Assembly (NCBI GenBank): GCA_965221415.1
Contig: OZ244887.1
Location: 744,001-808,000 of the forward strand
Direction of reading: 5' to 3'
Source: UBA8337 sp965221415
Lineage (GTDB): Bacteria > Pseudomonadota > Alphaproteobacteria > RS24
DNA: 64,000 nt
Shown: piece by piece, positions 1 to 9,500 of the stretch
How positions within the stretch are numbered: the stretch's first letter is position 1
How the letters are laid out: each line of letters begins with the position of its first letter
Made by a program: the position numbers and the translations under genes
The notes under the pieces: model-generated
The model's database searches: none
Told to the model about the DNA's origin: nothing
What the model saw: the letters and a program-made list of their open reading frames with translations, nothing else

Positions 1-3000
1 TAACCGCCGTCTAAATGCGTGCGCCCAGAGCCAGCTATGAGGACATCATCGCCACCGTCGCCATATAAAGTACCAGATACAGTTACCTCAAGCTCATCAT
101 CGCCGCCCCTGCCGAAAATAGTGCTATGGGCAGCCCCGGTAATAATGTTGTCATTGCCCGCACCGCCCTGTATTTTTCGGAAACCTTGATGGATGTAATC
201 ATATTCATCATCATCGTCACGCACGGTGTCATCAGCCGCATGAATCCATGCTCTGATATATTCATATCCGTCGCCAGTGCCAGAAACCCAACTATCGGTT
301 GCTTTTTCATATTTCCATTTTTCCGACGCGCTCATATCCAAGTCAATAATCTTGCCTTCGGATTCTAAAAATACGACATCGGTTCCGCGTCCACCTGGAC
401 TCGTGTAAACATCACTGCCCGCGCCGCCATAAAGATGATTGGCGCCAGGCCCTGCAATCAACCAATCGTCACCTGCACCGCCGAAAAGACGAGAACCATA
501 ACCCCCGTCCAACACATCGTCGCCAGACCCTCCATACACGTCATTCCGACCCCAGTTGCTATCGCTATGCAGCGACAAATCGTCCGTTGACCCCTTGTGC
601 TCATCCAGTACTTGTACGTCTTCCGCCAGAGTATAATCCGTCAGCCCATCTATTGTGATGTCGAAGCTGCGGGTGAGGGTTTCGTCGCCAGAGGTCAGCG
701 TGATGGTCACTGTATCGGTAAGGCTGCCGACTGCGCCATCCGTGTCGTCATCATCGCCGTCGAGTGCTTCGACAGCGGCGTGTTCATTGTCCAGCACGTA
801 ACCCCACGTGCCGTCATCATTAATGGTCACCGTGCCGTAGCTCGCTGTGGCTGTGGCGGTGTAATCGGAAAGCGCACGATTAGGGTCGCCGAGGCTGATA
901 GTGCCATCTGGATTACGCCACGGGCTGTCCTCACGGGCTGCGAACGTGCCAGTGATGTCGATGTCTGCGGTGGTGAAATGCGCCAGCGTGAGTTCGACGT
1001 CGAAATCCTCTAGCACCATCAGGATGGTATCGTCGGAGGTGTCGGCCGTGCCGTGCGTGGCGTAGATGATAGTGTCGTTGATGAATCGGTCGTGGGTCTC
1101 GTTACGCGTGAACCCGTACTCATTTGTGTTATTTGTCCAGCGAATATTGGCGGCAGCTTTCAGCCCCGCCAGTGTTGTTACCGTGCTGTCGCCGATATCC
1201 ACGCTGATTTTATCATTGCCGCCTCTTGCTGTGCCATCGAAGTAGCTCGCGCCCGACACAGTGCCTGAACTGAAATCTTCCACATAGTCCAAATCGCCCG
1301 CTGCGCCGTCCAGATTGAGAACGAAAACATCATTGCCTGTACCGCCAGCAAGGTTGTCGTCGCCAGCCCCGCCATCTAGTCGGTCATTGCCGCCTTGGCC
1401 GTATAGCTGGTCAGTACCGCCATTGCCGTAGAAAACATCAATACCATCGCCGCCATAAAGATGGTCGTACCCGTCGCCGCCAGATATTTCATTACCGCCC
1501 GAAGCGGCAGTGATAATAAGAGAATCGATATCGCGAAGATAATCAAACTCATCGGCCTGTGTGGCCTCACCATCGCCATCAAGGTCAATCCATGCCCGAA
1601 TATAGGTAAAGCCTGCGCCTGTTCCAGAAGTCCAAGCGCCTTGGTCATCCTGCTGCCATTTGGTCGCGTCATTCATGTCCAGATGAATGGCGGCATCTTC
1701 ATCTCTGGCTGAATGATGCCTATCATAAGTCGTGTGACCTGCTGCGTTACCGTCGAATCTATCATCGCCAGCACCGCCACGAAGGAATGTTTCTCCCGTA
1801 CCGGCTATCAAGACATCATTGCCCGCACCTGCCAATATCTGCCCATCGCCTTTTAGCTCAAGCCAGTCATCTCCGCCTTCGCCAGCAATTTGACTATAGC
1901 CAGACCCAGAAATAATCCTGTCATCGCCCGCACCGCCCACAATGTTTGCAAAACCTTTATGTATGAAATCATATTCATCATCTTGGTCGCGCGCGTCATC
2001 ATCATCTGTATCAATCCATGCTTTGACATAGTCATACCCGTCTCCAGCACCAGAAACCCAGCTGTCGGTTGCTTTGTCATACTGCCATTTTTCCGACGCG
2101 CCCATATTTACGTTAATATTGCCCGTGGATTCCAGATATACGATGTTGAACCCTTCTTCCGTTGGGTTCGTGTAAACGTCATTGCCTGCACCGCCATAAA
2201 GATAATTGTCTTCGGGGCCACCAATCAACCAATCGTCACCTGCGCCGCCATAAAGAACCGTGTCAGCACTCAGACCGTGCAACACATCGTCGCCCGACCC
2301 ACCAGTAAGCTGATTATATCTCGCGCTTTCGGCGTTGCCATGCAGCGACACACCATCCGACAAAGTGGCATCCCCTAAGAAGAATTCTTCGTCCGCCAGA
2401 TAATAGTCCGTCAGCCCATCGATGGTGATGTCGAAGCTGCGGGTGAGGGTTTCGCCGCCAGAGGTCAGCGTGATGGTCACCGTATCGGTGAGACTGCCCA
2501 CTGCGCCATCTGTGTCATCATCATTGCCATCGAGTGCCTCGACGGCGGCGTGTTCATTGTCCAGCACGTAACCCCACGTGCCGTCATCATTAATGGTCAC
2601 CGTGCCATAGCTGGCTGTGGTTGTGGCGGTGTAATCGGCAAGCGCCCGATTGGGGTCACCGAGAGTGATAGTGCCAGCAGGGTCAAGCCACGGGCTGTCC
2701 TCACGCGCTGTGAGCGCGCCTGTGATATCAATGTCTGCGGTGGTGAAATGCGCCATGGTGAGTTCGGCGGTGAAGTCTTCCAACACGACGAGCCTTACGT
2801 CGTCGGATGTATCTGCCGTGCCTTGCGTGGCGTAGATGATGGTATCACTGATGCTTATGTCATTGAGCGACCTACCGAGGCTTGTGTCTGTTGTCCAGCG
2901 GATATTGGCGGCAGATTGCAGCTCTTCCAGTGTTGTTACAGTGGTGTCGCCGATGTCCACGCGGATTTTGTCATCGCCGCCTCTGGTCGTGCCATTGTAA

Positions 3001-6000
3001 ACCTTGTTGCCCGACACGGTGCCAGAACTGAAATCGCGTATATTATCCCAATCATTCGCGTCGCCGTTCAGGTTGAGAACGAAAATGTCATCACCGCTGC
3101 CGCCATCGAGCGTATCAATGCCAGCGCCGCCGTCCAGCACGTCATTGCCGTCGCCACCCCGAAGGATGTCACGCCCGCCATTACCGACGAAAATATCATT
3201 GCCGCTTTGGCCGAATAGCTGGTCAAAGCCGTCGCCGCCAGATATCTCATTATCAGCCGAAGCGGTTCTGACAATAAGGGAATTGATATCGAGAAGATAA
3301 TCATACTCATCTGCCTGCGTAGCGATGCCATCACCATCAAGGTCAATCCATGCTTGAACATGCGTAAAGTCTGGAGTTTTCCCTGAATGCCATACACCTT
3401 GGTCGTTCTGCTGCCATTTGACATCGTCATTCAAGTCAAGACGAATGGCGACATCTTCGCTTCTCGATAATTGTTCCCAACTATAAGTCGCGTGGCCTGC
3501 GCTACCATCGAGTATGTCATTGCCCGCACCGCCGACAAACGTGGTAGGGCCTAAGCCAGCGACTAAGACGTCATTGCCGTCACCGCCATGAAGAAGCGCG
3601 TCCCCAGTATTGCCGATTAAGATATCATTGCCCGTGCCGCCCAATAATTGTCCAGTACCCTTTAGCTCGAGCCTGTCATCGCCGCCAAGTCCGTTAATAA
3701 TAGTATATCCAGACCCAGAAATAATTTTGTCATTGCCCGCGCCGCCCGTTATGTTTGCAAAACCTTGATGTATGAAATCAAACTCATCATCAGCGAGTTC
3801 AAGCACGCGGTCATTATCTGTATCAATCCATGCTCTGATATATTCATATCCTTCGCCCGTGCCAGAAGTCCAAGCGCCAGTTTCTTTTTCATACTTCCAT
3901 TTTTCCGACGAACTCATATCCACGTCGATGTTGCCGACGGATTCCAAATATACGGCGTTGTAGCCGCTTTTGCCTGGACTTGCGTAGACATCATTGCCCT
4001 TGCCGCCGTAAAGATGATTGATCATGGACCCACCAATCAACCAATCATTGCCATCGCCACCATGAAGCGAAGCGCGACTATTCACGCCGTGTAAAACATC
4101 GTCCCCGCGGCTACCATGGACATAGTCAAAATATAAACCATCAGGTTGCTTGACGCCATGCACCGCCAAATCGTCCGATGATTTGCTGTCATCAGGTCTG
4201 GTTCCGCCATAATAATCCGTCACCCCATCTATGACGATGTCGAAGCTGCGGGTAAGGGTTTCGGAATTGTCGTCAGTGGCCAGTGTGATGGTCACCGTAT
4301 CAATGAGGCTGCCCATCGCGCCATCCGTGTCGTCATCATCGCCATCGAGTGCTTCGACGGCGGCGTCCGTATTGTCCAACTCATACGCCCATGTGCCGTC
4401 ATCATCATCGATGGTCACCTTGCCATGTTTAGCTGTGGCGGTGGCGGTGTAATCGGTGAGTTCACGCGCGGCGAGGGCGATACGGCCAGTCGGGTCAAGC
4501 CGCGAATTGTCCTCACGTGCTGTGAACACGCCCGTGACGTCGATGTCTGGCGCAATCGTAATGCTGACCTCTTGTGTGGTGGTGGCGCCGAAGTCGTCGG
4601 TCACTTCAACCTCAAATGTATCCACGCCGACAAATTCTTCATCTGGGGTATAGGTCAGCGTGCCTTCCTCGTCGACGACATATAATCCACTGGCGGTGGA
4701 GACCGCCGTGGGTTGTCTGACAAAGGTGAGTTCGTCACCCTGAAGGTCGGGGGCAAGTTCGGAACTTAATATATCGACAGCGGGGGTGTCCTCAGTGATG
4801 ACGGACTCCACGATTTCAGTTGGTGTCAAATCATTCACCTTGACGGTGATGGTGGCGGCTTGCTGGTCATCTACGCCGCTGGTCAGGGTCAGCGTATAGG
4901 TGCCAGCCTGTATGCCATCCGTGGGAGCCAGAAAGCCATCCGCATCGACAATGAAGTTTGTTGATGCTTCGCCATCTTCAGTAACGGAATACGCGCCATC
5001 GCCCGCAAAGTTCACCTTGCCGAGCGTTGTTTCGGTGGTTAGGTCATCAAGTTGAATGAGCGTATCGTCACCATCTTCCAACGTGTCGAGAATGGTGATG
5101 GGGATAGCTATTGCTTCACCGCTTAAAACGCTTTGGCGCACACCATCTATGGTGCTGATACTGGCGATGTTGAGAAACACTTCGGGTGGGTTCTGATAAT
5201 CAAACGTGCTGCCAGGCGCAAGGACGATTTGCCCTTCCGCCGTGTCAAGGTTGACTTCGAAGCCATCGGCACCAGTACCGCTCAACCAGATAGTGAGGTC
5301 TTCGTCACCGAGCGCCCCGTCTGGGTCTGACCATGTGAAGCGGGCGATAATCGCTGGGTCTATGGTGTTTTCATAAACCGCATCCGAGCTGGAGAGGAGA
5401 GTGAGTGTTGGCACCTCATCTTCATTGGCGACGGTGACGGTCACATCCTGTGTGGTTTGGCCTGCGCTGTTGGTCGCCGTGATGGTGAAGTCGTAGCTCG
5501 TTTTGGTTTCATAATCGGCACTTTCTGCGATTGTCACCACGCCGTTTTCGTCAATCGAGAACGCGCTAGCATCTGTGCCGGTGAGCGCATAGGTGACAGA
5601 TGTTCCTGCGGGGCTGCCAGACACTGCGGCTGTGTAAACCACTGCGTCGAGCGCATTGTTTTCACCGATACGGGCAGAGCCGCCAGAGGTGAACACGGGC
5701 GCTTCGACCACATCGTTAATGCTCAGTGTGACCGTCTGTTCCACCGCCCCGTCATTATTGGTCGCGATGACCGTAAAGCTGTAGCTTGATTGGCTCTCAT
5801 GGTCGGCGCTTTTGTTAAATGTCACCGCGCCAGTGGCGGAATCGATGGCAAAATCTTCGCTATCGGTAAGCGACCAAGCGACGGCACCCGCGGTGCTGTC
5901 GGCCTGCGCGGTATAGACTGTGACGCCCGCATTGTTGTTCTCGTCAATGTCAATCGCCGTGTCGGAGGTGATGTCTGGCAGGTCGACCGCGCCATTCACC

Positions 6001-6335
6001 GCGATGGTGAAATCGTGCGTTATCAATAGGGTGTCGCTGCCATCTTTCGGGGTGAAGTAGACGCTGATAGCGAAGGATGTCTCGTAGGGCTCAATGGCGG
6101 CGATTCCATCCTCGGGCGGGGTATAGGTCAGCACGCCATCCCAAGCGGAAATGCTGAAGGCGGAATCATGAATGCCTGTTTTTGTAAAGGCGATGTTGCC
6201 CATATCGGGATGGTAATCAATACCGTCAATTTGCACTCGAAACGTCGTGACGATTCTGGCGCTCGCGCCAGCTATCGCGGCGGAGTGTTCCCCCACCTTA
6301 TAGGTATCTTGTACATTGACGATAGTAAGTGTCAT
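1..6335 (-). CDS. giant RTX/VCBS/cadherin-like surface protein A (3' end outside window)
   Basis: Reading from ATG at 6335 leftward, an open frame of 2,111 codons runs off the left edge. The N-terminus (MTLTIVNVQDTYKV) has no signal peptide and matches the N-termini of the three neighbours. Approximate order: N-terminal domain 1-115, two cadherin-like repeats 131-300, further cadherin/Ig-like domains 300-592, VCBS-like domain 597-710, RTX beta-roll block from 722, terminal-type unit ending near 1195, second VCBS 1208 and RTX 1342, second terminal-type unit ending near 1787, third VCBS 1795 and RTX 1925 onward. RTX nonapeptides read GGxGNDxLx. Five EF-hand-like AWIDxDxD inserts are visible. 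By family, such proteins bind calcium in the beta-roll and leave the cell by type I secretion; adhesion is inference. Unlike B, C and D there is no clear Shine-Dalgarno before the ATG. The C-terminus is not visible, so the copy number of modules is a minimum. Confidence 0.9.
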   Translation of the reverse strand, partial: MTLTIVNVQDTYKVGEHSAAIAGASARIVTTFRVQIDGIDYHPDMGNIAFTKTGIHDSAFSISAWDGVLTYTPPEDGIAAIEPYETSFAISVYFTPKDGSDTLLITHDFTIAVNGAVDLPDITSDTAIDIDENNNAGVTVYTAQADSTAGAVAWSLTDSEDFAIDSATGAVTFNKSADHESQSSYSFTVIATNNDGAVEQTVTLSINDVVEAPVFTSGGSARIGENNALDAVVYTAAVSGSPAGTSVTYALTGTDASAFSIDENGVVTIAESADYETKTSYDFTITATNSAGQTTQDVTVTVANEDEVPTLTLLSSSDAVYENTIDPAIIARFTWSDPDGALGDEDLTIWLSGTGADGFEVNLDTAEGQIVLAPGSTFDYQNPPEVFLNIASISTIDGVRQSVLSGEAIAIPITILDTLEDGDDTLIQLDDLTTETTLGKVNFAGDGAYSVTEDGEASTNFIVDADGFLAPTDGIQAGTYTLTLTSGVDDQQAATITVKVNDLTPTEIVESVITEDTPAVDILSSELAPDLQGDELTFVRQPTAVSTASGLYVVDEEGTLTYTPDEEFVGVDTFEVEVTDDFGATTTQEVSITIAPDIDVTGVFTAREDNSRLDPTGRIALAARELTDYTATATAKHGKVTIDDDDGTWAYELDNTDAAVEALDGDDDDTDGAMGSLIDTVTITLATDDNSETLTRSFDIVIDGVTDYYGGTRPDDSKSSDDLAVHGVKQPDGLYFDYVHGSRGDDVLHGVNSRASLHGGDGNDWLIGGSMINHLYGGKGNDVYASPGKSGYNAVYLESVGNIDVDMSSSEKWKYEKETGAWTSGTGEGYEYIRAWIDTDNDRVLELADDEFDFIHQGFANITGGAGNDKIISGSGYTIINGLGGDDRLELKGTGQLLGGTGNDILIGNTGDALLHGGDGNDVLVAGLGPTTFVGGAGNDILDGSAGHATYSWEQLSRSEDVAIRLDLNDDVKWQQNDQGVWHSGKTPDFTHVQAWIDLDGDGIATQADEYDYLLDINSLIVRTASADNEISGGDGFDQLFGQSGNDIFVGNGGRDILRGGDGNDVLDGGAGIDTLDGGSGDDIFVLNLNGDANDWDNIRDFSSGTVSGNKVYNGTTRGGDDKIRVDIGDTTVTTLEELQSAANIRWTTDTSLGRSLNDISISDTIIYATQGTADTSDDVRLVVLEDFTAELTMAHFTTADIDITGALTAREDSPWLDPAGTITLGDPNRALADYTATTTASYGTVTINDDGTWGYVLDNEHAAVEALDGNDDDTDGAVGSLTDTVTITLTSGGETLTRSFDITIDGLTDYYLADEEFFLGDATLSDGVSLHGNAESARYNQLTGGSGDDVLHGLSADTVLYGGAGDDWLIGGPEDNYLYGGAGNDVYTNPTEEGFNIVYLESTGNINVNMGASEKWQYDKATDSWVSGAGDGYDYVKAWIDTDDDDARDQDDEYDFIHKGFANIVGGAGDDRIISGSGYSQIAGEGGDDWLELKGDGQILAGAGNDVLIAGTGETFLRGGAGDDRFDGNAAGHTTYDRHHSARDEDAAIHLDMNDATKWQQDDQGAWTSGTGAGFTYIRAWIDLDGDGEATQADEFDYLRDIDSLIITAASGGNEISGGDGYDHLYGGDGIDVFYGNGGTDQLYGQGGNDRLDGGAGDDNLAGGTGNDVFVLNLDGAAGDLDYVEDFSSGTVSGASYFDGTARGGNDKISVDIGDSTVTTLAGLKAAANIRWTNNTNEYGFTRNETHDRFINDTIIYATHGTADTSDDTILMVLEDFDVELTLAHFTTADIDITGTFAAREDSPWRNPDGTISLGDPNRALSDYTATATASYGTVTINDDGTWGYVLDNEHAAVEALDGDDDDTDGAVGSLTDTVTITLTSGDETLTRSFDITIDGLTDYTLAEDVQVLDEHKGSTDDLSLHSDSNWGRNDVYGGSGDDVLDGGYGSRLFGGAGDDWLIAGPGANHLYGGAGSDVYTSPGGRGTDVVFLESEGKIIDLDMSASEKWKYEKATDSWVSGTGDGYEYIRAWIHAADDTVRDDDDEYDYIHQGFRKIQGGAGNDNIITGAAHSTIFGRGGDDELEVTVSGTLYGDGGDDVLIAGSGRTHLDGG

Positions 6336-6435
6336 AAGTTTTTCAGTCAGCCTTTTTGATTCTGTTTACCAGTTTACACGCAATAAAGGCAACACTACCA
6401 CCAACTAAAGGTTGAGTAAAAAATAGAAACTCGCC
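6336..6435 (-). promoter_or_regulatory. diverged upstream leader of gene A
   Basis: This is the counterpart of the conserved leaders before B, C and D. It can still be aligned with them (for example AAAGGTTGAGTAAAAAATAG on the plus strand against AAGGTTGAATCAAAAAT), but it has many substitutions. It also lacks the AGGAG ribosome-binding site the others have just before the ATG. No convincing promoter hexamers were found. Confidence 0.35.
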
Positions 6436-6450
6436 TTTTGGGGTTACCAG
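6436..6450 (+). pseudogene. tRNA-Arg 3'-end remnant
   Basis: The sequence GGGGTTACCA followed by GATGCGCG lines up with the acceptor end plus CCA of the tRNA-Arg(UCU) pseudogene at 22944-23020 (GGGGCCACCA then GATGCGCG). The leader sequence CTCGCCT that precedes the tRNA in the other spacer is also present, so the tRNA body appears to have been deleted here. On its own this remnant would not be recognised. Its position in an otherwise homologous spacer is the support. Confidence 0.5.
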
Positions 6451-6467
6451 ATGCGCGTATGCGCACA

Positions 6468-6496
6468 AAAAGAAAGCGGCTCGAAAGCCGCTTTCT
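6468..6496 (-). terminator. Rho-independent terminator after gene B
   Basis: On the minus strand a perfect 10-bp stem (GAAAGCGGCT / AGCCGCTTTC) closes a TTCG tetraloop and is followed by TTTTTG. It lies 48 bases past the stop codon of gene B. The same element follows genes C and D. A small adjoining hairpin (TGCGC-GTAT-GCGCA) lies further downstream. Confidence 0.85.
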
Positions 6497-6544
6497 CCAA
6501 TTCAAGCTGCAATTAGAAGCTAAACACCAAAACTAAACCCCAAG

Positions 6545-9500
6545 CTACACTATGTCGAAATGCGCCAAAGTGAGATCTTCTGCATAGTCCTGTAGCACCA
6601 TGAGCTCGATATCATCGCCAATGTCCGCCGTGCCTAGCGTGTTGTAGATGATGGTGTCGTAGATGTCACTGTCATTGCGGTCGTTATCGTCATGCTCAGA
6701 GTGGTTCGTGGTATTTGTCCAGCGGATGTTGGCGGCGGATTGCAGTGCCTTTAGTGTCGTCTCATTGCCATTGACGGTGTCGACGCGGATTTTATCATTG
6801 CCGCCAGCGGTTGTGCTATTGTATAAACTCCAACCCGATACAGTGCCGAAGCTGAAATCTTCCACCCTGTCCACATCATTCGTCGTGCCGCTCAAATTGA
6901 GAACGAAAATGTCATTGCCGTGATGACCCGAAAGCCTATCCTCTCCAGTTCCGCCGTCCAGCACGTCATTGCCGTAGCCGCCCCAAAGAGTATCCCCTCC
7001 AGACCCGCCGTTTAGCACGTCATAGCCGACGCCGCCAGAAAGCCCATCCCTTCCAGCCCCGCCGTCCAGCACGTCATTGCCGTTGCCGCCAGATAGCGAG
7101 TCGCGCCCATCGCCGCCAGATATTTCATTATGGCCCGAAGCGGCCCTAATCCAAAGGCGATGGATACCGAGAAGATAATCAAACTCATCAGTATCTAGTT
7201 CAAGCTCGCCATCATTATCCGTATCAATCCATGCTCGTACATACGTAAAGTCTTCACTTGTCCCCGAAGTCCAAGTGCCTTCTGCGTCCTGCTTCCATTT
7301 GACATTGTCATTCATGTCAAGATGAATAGCGTCGCCAGACCCGTACCAACTATTATAAACCGCGTCACTTGATGCGCGACCATCGAATATATCATTACCC
7401 ACACCGCCTTCAAGATATGACCACCCAGTACCGGCTATTAAAACATCATCTCCTTCACCGCCATATATAAATCCAGATTTTTTTATCTCAAGCCAATCAT
7501 TTCCATCATTTCCGTAAATAGTGCTATCGGTAGCCCCAACAATAATTTTATCATTGCCAGAGCCGCCCCATATATCTCGAAAGCCTTGATGTATGAAATC
7601 AAACTCATCATCTAGTTCAAGCAGACCGTCACCATCTGTATCAATCCATGCTCTGATATATTCATATCCGTTGTCAGTGCCAGAAACCCATCTGTCATTT
7701 GCTTTGTCATACTTCCATTTTTCCGCCGAGGTCATATCCACGTCAATATTGCCTACGGATTCTAGATATACGTTACTGCGGCTGTATGGATTCGTGTAAA
7801 CATCATTGCCCGAGCCGCCGTAAAGGTGATATCCGTCAATCAACCAATCGTCACCTGCGCCGCCGTAAAGATAAGAATAATTGCCCAAGCCGTTTAAGAC
7901 ATCGTCTCCAGACCCACCAGTAAGGGTGCTCCCGCGCGTGCTGTTGCCATGTAACGACAAATCGTCCGTTTCACCATTCTTATCCAGTGTGATTTGTGTT
8001 CCCGTCAGATAATAATCCGTCAGTCCATCTATGGTGATGACGAAGTTGCGGATGAGGGTCTCGTCGTCAGAAGCCAATGTGATGGTCACCGTGTCGGTGA
8101 GGGTGTCACCGCTATTGAGTGCCTCGACGTTTGCGTGTTCATCGTTCAAGTCATACGACCACGCGCCGTTGGCAGCCACGGTCACCGTGCCATAGCTGGC
8201 TGTGGCCGTGGCGGTGTACTCGGAGAGGGTGCGGTCGTCGGTGAGGGTGATAGTGCCATCTGGGTTAAACCACGGGCTGTCCTCACGCGCCGTGAAAGTG
8301 CCAGTGACATCAATGTCCCGCGTGACCGCAATGCTGACCTGCTGTGTGGCGCTGCCCACGCTGTTGGTCGCCATGATGATGAAGCTGTAGCTCGATTTGG
8401 TGTCATAATCAGCACTTTCGTTAAGCGTCACCACACCATGGGTGTCAATCGAGAACGCAGTGAAATCGTCGCCAGTGAGCGCATAAGTGATGGGTGTCCC
8501 CTCGGGGCTGCCAGACACTGTGGTTCTGTAGACCACCGCGCCGATATTATTGTCCTCACTTATGCTGGCACTGTCACCAGAGGTGAATACGGGTGTTTCG
8601 ACCATATCGACAATGCTCAGTGTTACCGTCTGGGTCGCCGACCCAGCGTCATTGGTCGCCGTGATGGTGAAGCCGTAGCTTGATTGGCTCTCATAATCAG
8701 CACTTTCGTTAAGCGTCACCACACCATGGGTGTCAATCGAGAACGCAGTGAAATCATCGCCAGAGAGCGCATAAGTGACAGGTGTCCCCTCGGGGCTGCC
8801 AGACACTGCGGTTGTGTAGACCACCGCGCCGACATTATTGTTTTCACTTATGCTGGCAGTGCCACCAGAGGTGAATACGGGTGTTTCGACCATATCGACA
8901 ATGCTCAGTGTTACCGTCTGGGTCGCCGACCCAGCGCTATTGGTCGCGGTGATGATGAAGCCGTAGCTTGATTGGCTCTCATAATCAGCACTTTCGTTAA
9001 GCGTCACCACACCATGGGTGTCAATCGAGAACGCATTGGAATCGTCGCCAGTGAGCGCATAAGTAACAGGTGTCCCCTCGGGGCTTCCAGATACTGCGGC
9101 TCTGTAGACCACCGCGCCGACATTATTGTTCTCACTTATGCTGGCACTGTCACCAGAGGTGAATACGGGTGCTTCGACCTTATCGACAATGCTCAGTGTT
9201 ACCGTCTGCGTCGCCGACCCAGCGTCATTGGCTGCGGTGATAATGAAGCTGTAGGTTGGTTTGGTTTCATAATCGGCACTTTCGGTAAACGTCACCACAC
9301 CATTGGTGTCAATCGAGAACGCATTAGAATCGTCGCCAGAGAGCGCATAAGTGACAGCTGTCCCCTCGGGGCTGCCAGACACTGCGGTTGTGTAGACCAC
9401 CGCACCGATATTATTGTTTTCACTTATGCTGACAGTGTCACCAGAGGTGAATACGGGTGTTTCGACCATATCGACAATGCTCAGCGTTACCGTCTGGGTC

